A DNA stretch of 12,956 nucleotides from Lachnospiraceae bacterium (GCA_017391545.1 JAFOYD010000101.1:1-12956), one strand, 5' to 3'. Shown: positions 1-7,329, numbered from the stretch's first letter. Notes: generated by a model not told the origin, from the sequence alone. Numbers and translations are program-made.

Positions 1-440
1 AACCAGCCAATGCCTGATGCGCCTCCCACGATTGGCGAATTATCAAGATATCCGGTTCCCAGCTTGCTTTTTACTTTTTCTGCAGCATACAGATATGTCA
101 GTCCCAGGGACTCTGCGCCGCCTGTAGATGCTCCCCGCAGTGCCCGGTATTCATAGCCATACACCGCCATATGCTTTGTTGTATCATGCATGGCGGCACT
201 CATATTTCCCTGCAGTCTGTATAATTCCAATATAGATATGATATTTAGAAATGCAAATAAAAAGAAAGGAAGTACAAAGCAAGCCTCCACCGTCATACTC
301 GCCCGAAATCGATCAGAGGAGCAGGAGGATATTCTTTTATTTGCCAAAGACAGACAATGGATCTTTTTCCTGTCAGAGTGCAAGGCTCCTCCCTTCTTAT
401 TCCTATTAAAATATTCCTTGATCTGTACTTTTACATTCAA
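1..440 (-). CDS. TadE-like pseudopilin, 3' part cut by window edge
   Basis: A TadE-type minor pilin of the Tad/Flp pilus, probably membrane-anchored by one N-terminal helix and processed or assembled with the pilus. The frame is open from base 440 to the window edge (146 codons plus two bases), so the C-terminus is missing. After a basic, Cys-containing leader it carries the TadE signature ASMTVEACFVLPFFLFAFLN, a hydrophobic helix beginning with a T-V-E motif, then a soluble part containing MSAAMHDTTKHMAVYGYEY. I chose a TTG start at 440-438 because GGGAGG lies 7 bases upstream and no ATG or GTG in this frame follows the preceding stop. It starts 29 bases after the DUF5702 gene ends and is the last gene of the pilus operon visible here. 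The TadE assignment is firm at family level. Whether it is the TadE or TadF paralogue cannot be told. Confidence 0.82.
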   Translation of the reverse strand, partial: MNVKVQIKEYFNRNKKGGALHSDRKKIHCLSLANKRISSCSSDRFRASMTVEACFVLPFFLFAFLNIISILELYRLQGNMSAAMHDTTKHMAVYGYEYRALRGASTGGAESLGLTYLYAAEKVKSKLGTGYLDNSPIVGGASGIGW

Positions 441-454
441 AAGAACATCCTCCC
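438..454 (-). promoter_or_regulatory. Ribosome binding site that fixes a TTG start for the TadE-like gene
   Basis: On the minus strand GGGAGG is followed by seven bases and then TTG (440-438). The TadE-like reading frame has a stop codon shortly upstream (477-475) and no ATG or GTG between that stop and the conserved region. The TTG is therefore the only well-placed start. Confidence 0.7.
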
Positions 455-469
455 ACTCCCCGTTTTTGA

Positions 470-1942
470 TTATTCATAACACATTATTTTCTGGAACACA
501 AAATCATGCCCTGACGCATCCGCAAAGCCAAAACCTACCTTGAGATAATCCATACAGCGGTCAATCCGAAAGCCCTCATTTCCATCTGTCTGCCTGATAT
601 CCATCTCCACGATGTCAATGCTTCTGGCAGCCTTGGTATTCTGATTCATCAGTCCCAGAAAGACACGCAGATAGTCCTCATATGACAGTCCTGTCACATT
701 TTTTTCATCACCAATAAAATTTCCCGCAAACAAATCCAAAAGGCTCGTATTCCATTCGCTGCTGTCCTTGATTAATGGAACCTCTCCTCCACCCAGCAAA
801 TGGTGCACATCCGATGCTGCCTCTGCAAGCGCCCACACACCCAGTATAATTGCCTTGAGAATATCCGAAAGCTCCGGTACACACAACAAACCACAAACCA
901 GCTTTGCAATCGCTTCTGCCTCCGCTTTTCTTGTGGAATCTCCACTGATGGTGATCGTATCTGCCACCGCCCTTATCGCAAACAGGTACTCCACACATGC
1001 TCGCAGATTTCCCGCATCACTGTTCATACCAAACAGAATATACTCGATCTGATAATTGAGCAGTCCTTCCTCCTTGGGATTTGCATAGCTGCCACACATC
1101 TTCATCAGATACTCACCATAAATCAGCTCATTCACAATTCCATCCGGTCTGTCTGCTCCCTCATGAAGCCCGACTCCTTGATTGATCCTGCCATTCTTCA
1201 TACGGCTTGAAAAATATGGACCGCCATCCATCACAGCGCCTGACACCTTTTTCCCAAATGGCAATGTCAGCATTAAGATTCCTCCTCCAACCAGTGTATT
1301 GAACACGCCTGACACCTTCTGATAAGAATATCCTTCTTCACTCTCAGCACCGTATTCCACTATACCCTTCTCTGCCAGCGCTTTCTCAAACTCCTGCATC
1401 TGCTGTGACACTTCTGCTGTCACATCCCTGTCTGTCAGTCCATTGGCAGAAACAGTATCCATATGCTCCTTTACAGTCGACACCAGATCACCACCATAGA
1501 CAGCCTTCATATAATTGACTGCCTGTGCTTTCCACACCATACAGTTGTCATCACTCGCATAGGAAGCCTCCAAAATTTCAAGATACGGATTTTTCAGCTT
1601 TAGCAGCGTCTTCCCGCCAAATGCAGGCTTATCCTGATCAGGATTCATATTATAGCTCATATAGTCTGACAGATGCCTTTCCACCATTCCGACACCACCG
1701 TTTACACCACCATAAGAGGAATCAATAAAAAACAACTCATACTGGTCAAGAATCTCTCTGTTGTACTCTGCAAAGACGGAATCAAGTCCCAGATCAGCCA
1801 CAAGCTCTGCCTGCGCCCTTACGGCGCCTATCGCTGCCCCCTCGATCAGGGCAAAAAGCAGCGACAGGACAATGCCAAATACCAGGGAAAGATATACCGT
1901 CAGATATGCATCTTCGTTCTTTCTCATGATTCTGCACTTCAT
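470..1942 (-). CDS. DUF5702 domain protein of the Tad pilus cluster
   Basis: A 490-residue protein of the type annotated DUF5702 in Lachnospiraceae Tad operons; its biochemical role is not established. One N-terminal membrane helix (about residues 14-36) is followed by a long, mostly soluble domain, so it is predicted to be anchored in the membrane and exposed outside. The segment VRAQAELVADLGLDSVFAEY just after the helix, and further weakly hydrophobic stretches near residues 208-232 and 358-390, fit that family as I know it. The ATG at 1942 overlaps the Flp pilin stop by one base (TAATG), which supports this start by translational coupling although the ribosome site is weak. A second ATG five codons on is possible. 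Position between the pilin and TadE suggests a minor pseudopilin or pilus-associated surface protein, which is inference. Confidence 0.75.
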   Translation of the reverse strand: MKCRIMRKNEDAYLTVYLSLVFGIVLSLLFALIEGAAIGAVRAQAELVADLGLDSVFAEYNREILDQYELFFIDSSYGGVNGGVGMVERHLSDYMSYNMNPDQDKPAFGGKTLLKLKNPYLEILEASYASDDNCMVWKAQAVNYMKAVYGGDLVSTVKEHMDTVSANGLTDRDVTAEVSQQMQEFEKALAEKGIVEYGAESEEGYSYQKVSGVFNTLVGGGILMLTLPFGKKVSGAVMDGGPYFSSRMKNGRINQGVGLHEGADRPDGIVNELIYGEYLMKMCGSYANPKEEGLLNYQIEYILFGMNSDAGNLRACVEYLFAIRAVADTITISGDSTRKAEAEAIAKLVCGLLCVPELSDILKAIILGVWALAEAASDVHHLLGGGEVPLIKDSSEWNTSLLDLFAGNFIGDEKNVTGLSYEDYLRVFLGLMNQNTKAARSIDIVEMDIRQTDGNEGFRIDRCMDYLKVGFGFADASGHDFVFQKIMCYE

Positions 1943-2112
1943 TATATCTTGTTCGCGTTATCTGTAATCTTTTTCAGGATATTTGAAACAAGCTTTTTAA
2001 TGCTCTCCTTGAAAAGTGCCACCAGTGCGATCAGCACCACAATGATCAATACGATCTCCACTGTTCCCATTCCTTCTTCTTCCTTCATAAAGCTTCTTAA
2101 ATTTCTCATCAT
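1942..2112 (-). CDS. flp: Flp-type (type IVb) major pilin, 56 residues
   Basis: The probable structural subunit of the Tad pilus. The 56-residue product begins MMRNLRSFMKEEEG, a short charged leader ending in Gly14, followed by MGTVEIVLIIVVLIALVALF. That is a prepilin peptidase site with the conserved Glu at +5 of the mature protein and a hydrophobic helix. The mature pilin would be about 42 residues, with a basic amphipathic tail rich in Lys. It lacks the Tyr next to Glu seen in many proteobacterial Flp pilins, as is usual for the Gram-positive Flp1 group. AAAGGAAAAGAG lies just before the first ATG; a second ATG follows directly, so the start may be 2109. It sits 33 bases after tadC, and its TAA stop shares one base with the next start. 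The cognate prepilin peptidase is encoded at 6572-7072. Confidence 0.88.
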   Translation of the reverse strand: MMRNLRSFMKEEEGMGTVEIVLIIVVLIALVALFKESIKKLVSNILKKITDNANKI

Positions 2113-2145
2113 TCTCTTTTCCTTTCGTAATCAAAATAAAGTATT

Positions 2146-3492
2146 CTAAAAGTAAGTCTGAAATGCAGGCACCATGATAATAACCAGTGTAATGCCTAAC
2201 AGCATCATCATTGGCACGAGCAGCTTGGTTCCTGCCTTCTCCCCCATTGATCTTGCCAGATGCTTTCTCTCCTCGAAAGCATCCTTTGATTCTTCCCTTA
2301 AGAGCAATGGTAAATTTGCCGCTCCTTTTCTGATATTCTGTGCCAGCAGAGTGGCGAGCTTATTGTAGCTAGGGATACGACATCGCCTCCCAAAATGCTC
2401 ATACGCCTTCATCTGTGATACACCACTTTCCATCTCATAGATTGTAAGCAGCATCTCCTCATAGGCATATCGTTTCCTGCCTGTCTGGGCTTTTCGCTTC
2501 TTGTAGTCACCGGCAATCTTCATCCATGCATTGGGCACTGTCATACCGGCTCCGATCAGAAGTGCGAGGGAACTTACGATTTCAGGATAATCAAGCCGCA
2601 TCTGCTCTTCCCTGTCCTCGACCTGCCTGTGCAGGTCCCTGTCGCGCCCAAAATATACAAGAAGCATTAATAGAGGTGTCGCTGCCAGAAACAATAATCC
2701 CCTGTAGCTTCGCTTGTAGCTCCAGTGAATCTTCTGACCTCCAATTTCTGACGGAAGTGTCACTTTTTTGTCACTGCGGCTGATGCTCTCCTGCTCACTG
2801 ATTTGCCTTTCCATTAATTCTGCCTTGTCAGGCTGTACGGCTTTTGAGCAGATCATCATGGAAAAAGTATGCTCCAACGCAAAACTTCCACAGCTGATCA
2901 CTGCCGTCAGCTCAACCGGTACAGGCACATCAAGCCTGTCCTTTACCAGACGACCTTCATAGTCGAGATAGTCCTCATCGACACGCCATTCCACATCAAA
3001 CGGATATCCTTCAATACGCTTCACAAGTCTTAGATCATACTCCACCCTGTCAGCGCTCTCATTTTCGCCAAGGATACTGCACTCAAGATCTGGCAGTGCC
3101 TTCTCAATCATCTGCATAAGCTCTTCATCTGTATAACATTTCTCTTCAATATCAAGAGAAATACAGTATTCCTCATCACCATCCTCAGCGATCAGCGATA
3201 CCTTTTTGACACCATCTCCGTAAAGATTACGCTCAATGGAGTTATCAACAATCTCTGTCTCTATCCCGTCTTTTATCCACAATGCGACGGAAAAAATGAC
3301 TCCGATAACCACAATCATACTGCAGACCGAAAGCTTCTTGATCACATAGTCCTTTTGTCTTTCCTGTGTATTTCCGGCAGGCTCCAAAGTCTGCAGATCC
3401 TCCCGAACAGCACTATTGTGCAGAATCCTGTCAGGCTTTCTATGCATGCGCTCCAATCTGCCATACAGCCATTTTGCAAGCAAATTTCCCAT
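2146..3492 (-). CDS. tadC: TadC-like pilus platform protein with large extracytoplasmic insertion
   Basis: Inner-membrane platform protein of the Tad machine, a member of the type II secretion F (T2SSF) family that works with TadB and the TadA ATPase. It has 448 residues, against roughly 280-330 for a typical TadC. Layout: basic cytoplasmic N-terminus (1-53), membrane helix (about 54-74), a charged acidic region of about 190 residues (75-262), second helix (about 264-282), the cytoplasmic T2SSF helical domain (about 298-423, including YPEIVSSLALLIGAGMTVPN), and a final helix (about 424-443) ending PAFQTYF. By this topology the inserted region faces outside. AGAGGG stands 8 bases before the ATG, and the gene starts 14 bases after tadB. 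Identification as TadC rests on the C-terminal half. The inserted region matches nothing I recognise. Confidence 0.85.
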   Translation of the reverse strand: MGNLLAKWLYGRLERMHRKPDRILHNSAVREDLQTLEPAGNTQERQKDYVIKKLSVCSMIVVIGVIFSVALWIKDGIETEIVDNSIERNLYGDGVKKVSLIAEDGDEEYCISLDIEEKCYTDEELMQMIEKALPDLECSILGENESADRVEYDLRLVKRIEGYPFDVEWRVDEDYLDYEGRLVKDRLDVPVPVELTAVISCGSFALEHTFSMMICSKAVQPDKAELMERQISEQESISRSDKKVTLPSEIGGQKIHWSYKRSYRGLLFLAATPLLMLLVYFGRDRDLHRQVEDREEQMRLDYPEIVSSLALLIGAGMTVPNAWMKIAGDYKKRKAQTGRKRYAYEEMLLTIYEMESGVSQMKAYEHFGRRCRIPSYNKLATLLAQNIRKGAANLPLLLREESKDAFEERKHLARSMGEKAGTKLLVPMMMLLGITLVIIMVPAFQTYF

Positions 3493-3506
3493 ATTTTTTA
3501 CCCTCT

Positions 3507-4301
3507 TTATACATCAATCTGTAAAATTCTGTCGGACAACTTACAGGCTGCCATATAGATAAGCAGCGCCACCGTCATGACAATCCATCCCAGAAGATTG
3601 TGATACAGACTTTCAAAGTACCCTTTCGTCGTGAGCGATATATAGAAGATAATAAAAAACGGAATGTATTTCATAATCTGCTGTTCCAGTTTCTTTTCAC
3701 TCACAACGGTCTCGATCTCCCTGCGCACCTCCTGTTTGTCCCCAATAATGGCGGCTGTATTTGCAATGATCATGCGCATATCGCCCCCGCCTCGTTTTGC
3801 GATGCTAAAGATATCCGCAAAGTCCCTGATATCCTGTACGTCACTTCGTTTTGCCAGATTTAAGAGTGCCGATTCGAGCTGTTCGTTATTGCTCAGCTTC
3901 CGAAAAATCAGCCTCATTTCCCCTGCCATAACCGACTCTGTTCCATACAACAGTACAATATCCTTATATGCCTCTCTGAATGCATTCTCGACACTATATC
4001 CGGCTTGCAGATTTGACGCCACACTCAAAATCACATCCCTGAACTCCAGCTCAAGCTTTCGTTTTCTCTTTTGACAAAGCTGTATGCCTTTTTCCTTCAG
4101 TGACAACACAAACAGTGGAAGCATCAGAAACCAGGCAATGATGCTGTCATAAAACAGCCAGCTGATCATCGCGTTAAACGCTGCTCCAATCATAAGATAC
4201 ATTACGATTTCCTGCCTGCTGAACGTATAGTGTGCATAATCCATTTCCGGAGGAAGCCTCCCCCTTTTTGTCGTTACACTGATGTTACTGATTTTTTTCA
4301 T
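3507..4301 (-). CDS. tadB: TadB-like pilus platform protein
   Basis: The second T2SSF-family membrane protein of the Tad pilus, expected to form the platform with TadC and to transmit motion from the TadA ATPase. It has 264 residues. Two N-terminal membrane helices span about 33-69, followed by a basic linker and the cytoplasmic T2SSF domain (about 85-212). That domain contains LELEFRDVILSVASNLQAGY, a glycine-rich AKRGGGDMR segment, and the EVRREIETVVSEKKLEQQIM helix typical of TadB. Two C-terminal membrane helices follow (about 213-223 and 236-253). AAGAAGG lies 11 bases upstream of the ATG. It begins 6 bases after the ATPase gene stops, so the two are almost certainly coupled. There is no visible defect. 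Confidence 0.9.
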   Translation of the reverse strand: MKKISNISVTTKRGRLPPEMDYAHYTFSRQEIVMYLMIGAAFNAMISWLFYDSIIAWFLMLPLFVLSLKEKGIQLCQKRKRKLELEFRDVILSVASNLQAGYSVENAFREAYKDIVLLYGTESVMAGEMRLIFRKLSNNEQLESALLNLAKRSDVQDIRDFADIFSIAKRGGGDMRMIIANTAAIIGDKQEVRREIETVVSEKKLEQQIMKYIPFFIIFYISLTTKGYFESLYHNLLGWIVMTVALLIYMAACKLSDRILQIDV

Positions 4302-4307
4302 TCTATC

Positions 4308-5552
4308 TTATACCTTCTTTTCTAAATCCATTCCCGATGCCATAAGCTTGTCTTTATGTGTGAGATCACCTACCCTGACAAGCTCACCAAGCACCCTTCC
4401 ATTTTCTTCACCATTTTCGTGAAATTCATAAATTGGTGCAGTCACAATCTCGCCGTCTTCAAAGCCGAGAATCTCCACGATCTCAAGCACACGCCTTGAT
4501 TTGTCCCGCAGTCTGCCCAAATGTACGATGATGTCCACTCCTGACGCAATCTGTCTGCGCACTGCCGCCAGCGGAAGCTCCATTCCCATCAGAACCATTG
4601 TCTCAAGCCTGGTGAGCATATCCCTCGAAGAGTTTGCGTGACCAGTACTTAGAGAACCATCGTGCCCTGTGTTAAGCGCCTGAAGCATATCGATTGCCTC
4701 ACTTCCTCTGACCTCACCGACAATGATTCTGTCAGGTCGCATTCGAAGTGACGATTTGATCAAATCCCTGATTGATATTGCTCTTGCTCCTTCAGTGTTG
4801 GCATTTCTCGTCTCAAGCCGTACCAGATTGGGGATTCCCTGAAGCTGCAGCTCTGCCGAGTCCTCAATCGTGATGATACGCTCCGTCTTTGGAATGTAGT
4901 GCGACAGCGCATTTAAAAAGGTTGTTTTTCCAGAGCCTGTTCCTCCACTGATAAAGATGTTGTAGCCTGCCACCACAAGCTTTTCAAGCTCCTCTGCTGC
5001 CTGCCTTGTGATCGAGCCAAAGCGTAAAAGATCCTCCATGGAGATCGGGTGGTCAGGAAACCTTCGGATCGTCACGATCGGCCCATTTAAGGCAACAGGC
5101 GCCAGTACGATATTGACACGCGCACCGTTTTCCAGCCTTGCATCGACAATCGGAGATGCCTCATTGACAACCCTGTTACACTTTGCGACAATCTGCTGTA
5201 TCACATCCTCCAGCTTTTCCCTTGTCTCAAAGCGTTTGTCCCACTCATAGATACGCCCTGCCTTTTCGATGAAAATGTTATCCGTTCCGTTGATCATGAT
5301 CTCCGTCACATCATCACAGTCCACAAGCTCCTGCAGTACATCCATCTTGCGGATGGAATGAAACACACTCTTTCCAAGCTCCTGACGTTCCTCCAGTGAC
5401 AGCGCGTGGCTCCTTCCCAGGCGCACTACCAGCTCATCGATCATATCCTGGATCTCGGCATCATCCACTTCACGTGAAAGGTCGATCCGTTCCCGAACAC
5501 TGTCACAGATCTGCCTTCTGCAGGTTTCATATCTGGTCGTATCATGCACCAT
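4308..5552 (-). CDS. tadA: TadA/CpaF-type pilus assembly ATPase
   Basis: Cytoplasmic hexameric secretion ATPase (GspE/VirB11 superfamily) that powers Flp pilus assembly. With the ATG at 5552 it has 414 residues. An N-terminal helical region is followed by the CpaF-type domain (VTEIMINGTDNIFIEKAGRI, near 82-101). All motor motifs are intact: Walker A GGTGSGKTT (203-211), Asp box TIEDSAELQLQG (228-239), Walker B RPDRIIVGEVRG (272-283) and His box GHDGSLSTGHANS (296-308). A TTG six bases further upstream (5558) is only 3 bases from AAAGGAG. The ATG at 5552 has a 9-base spacing, so I chose it. It overlaps the end of the TadZ gene by 11 bases and is followed by tadB after 6 bases. This is the most secure call in the cluster. 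Confidence 0.95.
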   Translation of the reverse strand: MVHDTTRYETCRRQICDSVRERIDLSREVDDAEIQDMIDELVVRLGRSHALSLEERQELGKSVFHSIRKMDVLQELVDCDDVTEIMINGTDNIFIEKAGRIYEWDKRFETREKLEDVIQQIVAKCNRVVNEASPIVDARLENGARVNIVLAPVALNGPIVTIRRFPDHPISMEDLLRFGSITRQAAEELEKLVVAGYNIFISGGTGSGKTTFLNALSHYIPKTERIITIEDSAELQLQGIPNLVRLETRNANTEGARAISIRDLIKSSLRMRPDRIIVGEVRGSEAIDMLQALNTGHDGSLSTGHANSSRDMLTRLETMVLMGMELPLAAVRRQIASGVDIIVHLGRLRDKSRRVLEIVEILGFEDGEIVTAPIYEFHENGEENGRVLGELVRVGDLTHKDKLMASGMDLEKKV

Positions 5553-6546
5553 TGTCAAGCACTCCTTTCATATAAGCTCCAATCGGTGACAGCGCAATAT
5601 CGGCAGGACTTGTGCACATCTCCTCCCAGTTTCCGGGAAGTGTAAACTCCACCGAATGTGCAAGGATATTGTGGTATTCCTTTGCCTTTAGCAGCTTTTT
5701 GTAATGTGACAGCATTGCCTGTCCGTAAACGGTTCGGTCCTCATAAAGCGTATATACCCTGTCACTCCGCTCCAGAATGTGATAAAACCCCTGACACGTT
5801 TCTGACAAATCCACCACAATATGCGTGTAATCGCTGCTGTACAGAAGCGTATCGACTACCCGCTCCCAGTCGCGCTCACAAATCTGTATCAGATCCGCAT
5901 AATCCAGTGCAGGTGGAAGATAATCCACGCCATGGATGCTCCGCTTCATGCCATCAAGCTTATAAAGCAGCTTATCCGAGTGGTTGAGTACAAAGTACAT
6001 GAAATCTGTCACATCTGCCTCATAGCTGATTCCCATCAGCTCCTCAAACCCTGTAAACGGCAGTAAACTGATATACAGAACCTTATGTCCCTGATCTGCC
6101 AGTACCTGTGCCGCTCCAAGTGCAGCGATGCTTTGTCCCTTTTGCCTGTCAGGCGCATAGAAACTGATCAGTGTCGTCTTATTTCTGCCACAGCGGTCGA
6201 CACTGTTGCATTTGTCATCCAATGCAAACTCTTCTAACACCTGCGCGATCAATGTTTCCATCGACTGGTACTTTGCGATTCTGCTATATCCCGTAATCCC
6301 AGATAGTCCATCCTCCAGAAGAATAAACACTTTTGCTGCATTGATTTTTATGACACTAGTGTCATAAGTTTTTTCACCGACTAACAAAATCTCAAAACCT
6401 TCCTCACAGCTTGCTTCCAGAGCCATTTGTACCGTATCAAAGATCAGAATCTCAAAATCTGCCGGATTCTTCTTTTGCAGATATGCCTGAAGCATCCTGA
6501 GATATTCCCTGTCGTTGTCACAGATTGCCAACTGCCTTGACCTCAT
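5542..6546 (-). CDS. tadZ: TadZ/CpaE-like pilus localisation protein with degenerate P-loop
   Basis: A TadZ/CpaE-type protein of the ParA/MinD superfamily, which in studied systems directs polar placement of the Tad machine. An N-terminal receiver-like domain (about 1-110) keeps an acidic pair near the start (CDNDREYL), but the expected phospho-acceptor Asp is Gly (EILLVGEK). The C-terminal ATPase-like domain begins LISFYAPDRQKGQSIAALGA where a ParA protein would have KGGxGKT, so the Walker A motif is degenerate. HIVVDLSE (about 242-249) matches the later ParA beta strand and Asp. An atypical receiver plus atypical ATPase is known from the solved Eubacterium rectale TadZ. An upstream in-frame GTG (6558) sits one base from AGAAAGG. 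The ATG at 6546, spaced 11 bases from it, is the better start and gives 334 residues. The end overlaps tadA by 11 bases. Confidence 0.83.
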   Translation of the reverse strand: MRSRQLAICDNDREYLRMLQAYLQKKNPADFEILIFDTVQMALEASCEEGFEILLVGEKTYDTSVIKINAAKVFILLEDGLSGITGYSRIAKYQSMETLIAQVLEEFALDDKCNSVDRCGRNKTTLISFYAPDRQKGQSIAALGAAQVLADQGHKVLYISLLPFTGFEELMGISYEADVTDFMYFVLNHSDKLLYKLDGMKRSIHGVDYLPPALDYADLIQICERDWERVVDTLLYSSDYTHIVVDLSETCQGFYHILERSDRVYTLYEDRTVYGQAMLSHYKKLLKAKEYHNILAHSVEFTLPGNWEEMCTSPADIALSPIGAYMKGVLDNGA

Positions 6547-6571
6547 TAGACTACACACCTTTCTAAGCTTA

Positions 6572-7072
6572 TTAGTACGCTCCCATGTACATCAGGATCA
6601 GACTGATGAACGCGGGTATCGACAGCCTGATAACGCACCGTTTCTGTGTCTTGTCGATCTGGTACTCGTCAATCATGCCTGTCAGGACCGCTTTTCTGAT
6701 ATATCTTCCCAGATAAAAGAGCCGCTCCCTGCTCTCCGCATAGACAAGCATCTTCACAACAGAGCCTGCCGCTGCAAGCGCCATCGTAACGAACAGATAC
6801 CGAAGCAGTGCATCCTGTTTCATGTAGCATCCCACCATCATAAACAGCTTCACATCCCCTGCCCCGATGCCGCCAAGCAAATAGAAGGGATAAAATGCCA
6901 TAAAAATGATCAGCATGGATGCCAGCGCGGTAAGTATTCCCGCAAACGAATATGACACATATGTCATAATCAATCCTGCTGCCACTCCGATACCGATACA
7001 AAGATTTGGTATCCTGTAACAACGCCAATCCGTAAAAATGGCAACACTAAACACACCTATGAGAATTCCCAT
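6572..7072 (-). CDS. tadV: Prepilin peptidase (TadV/CpaA type, A24 family)
   Basis: Membrane aspartic protease that cleaves the leader of the Flp pilin and pseudopilins. It has 166 residues, the short form lacking the N-methylation domain, as usual for TadV/CpaA. Both catalytic aspartates are present in their motifs: Asp15 in FTDWRCYRIPN and Asp73 in GGIGAGDVK. Several hydrophobic helices surround them, and a basic cytoplasmic loop lies at about 112-148 (ESRERLFYLGRYIRKAV). AGGAAAGG lies 9 bases before the ATG. It is the first gene of the pilus operon, 25 bases before tadZ, and is preceded by a structured leader of about 250 bases and a sigma-A-like promoter, so control of the whole pilus operon probably acts here. 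The flp product carries a matching cleavage site. Confidence 0.92.
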   Translation of the reverse strand: MGILIGVFSVAIFTDWRCYRIPNLCIGIGVAAGLIMTYVSYSFAGILTALASMLIIFMAFYPFYLLGGIGAGDVKLFMMVGCYMKQDALLRYLFVTMALAAAGSVVKMLVYAESRERLFYLGRYIRKAVLTGMIDEYQIDKTQKRCVIRLSIPAFISLILMYMGAY

Positions 7073-7099
7073 ACTTCACTGCCTTTCCTATTTTTTATT

Positions 7100-7165
7100 G
7101 TATTCAAGGAATACGTTTACCGGAGATCGGTAGAATGTCAGGTCTCTGACTTTCTGCACCTGACA
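7100..7165 (-). other. Three successive small hairpins in the tad leader
   Basis: Just upstream of the prepilin peptidase ribosome site, three perfect inverted repeats follow each other: TGTCAGGT 7136-7143 with ACCTGACA 7158-7165; TACCG 7118-7122 with CGGTA 7128-7132; and GTATTC 7100-7105 with GAATAC 7109-7114. None is followed by a U run in the minus-strand RNA, so they do not look like ordinary intrinsic terminators. They may continue the folded leader described at 7180-7329. Confidence 0.45.
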
Positions 7166-7179
7166 GTTATCGATTATGT

Positions 7180-7329
7180 GTAACTATTCAGTACCCTCAT
7201 AGTTACATGCACAAATCCATGCAAAATTTGCAATACGAACAAGTTCGTTATGCAAATGGATTTGTGCCTGCTACCACTACTCTTTCTCACGGTCAGCGCA
7301 GTAAATGCGCAGACCTGCTGAACAGTTAC
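7180..7329 (-). ncRNA. Candidate structured 5' leader (cis-regulatory RNA) of the tad operon
   Basis: In the minus-strand transcript the 5' end GUAACUGUUCAG (7329-7318) can pair with CUGAAUAGUUAC (7191-7180): 12 pairs, including one G-U. This encloses two hairpins. One is a 10-base stem with one mismatch and a 5-nt loop (7291-7300 with 7306-7315). The other is a long hairpin at 7209-7267. Between them lies an unpaired purine-rich joint (about 7268-7290). Together this resembles a three-way junction. The 3' strand of the closing helix can instead pair locally: UGUAACUAU (7187-7179 as AUAGUUACA) with 7199-7207, nine perfect pairs. The two pairings exclude each other, as in a riboswitch or attenuator. 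I do not recognise it as a c-di-GMP, T-box, SAM, TPP, cobalamin or THF element. Seen: the pairings. Inferred: the regulatory role. Confidence 0.45.
7209..7267 (-). repeat. Long inverted repeat / hairpin in the tad leader
   Basis: GCACAAATCCAT (7209-7220) is exactly complementary to ATGGATTTGTGC (7256-7267). Inside, 7228-7240 pairs with 7243-7255 at 11 of 13 positions around a 2-base turn, leaving a 7-base bulge at 7221-7227. That makes about 23 paired positions in 59 bases. There is no T run on either side, so it is not a standard terminator. Confidence 0.7.

Noticed and set aside
190..543. Plus-strand open frame of 117 codons
   Set aside because: It runs antisense to the TadE-like and DUF5702 genes, has no ribosome site, and its product has no recognisable domain.
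3664..4074. Plus-strand open frame of 136 codons opposite tadB
   Set aside because: It is a Ser-rich shadow of the tadB frame with no start signal. tadB itself shows clear family motifs.
7100..7114. Intrinsic terminator before the prepilin peptidase gene
   Set aside because: The GTATTC/GAATAC stem is only six pairs and is followed on the minus-strand RNA by an A-rich stretch, not a U run.
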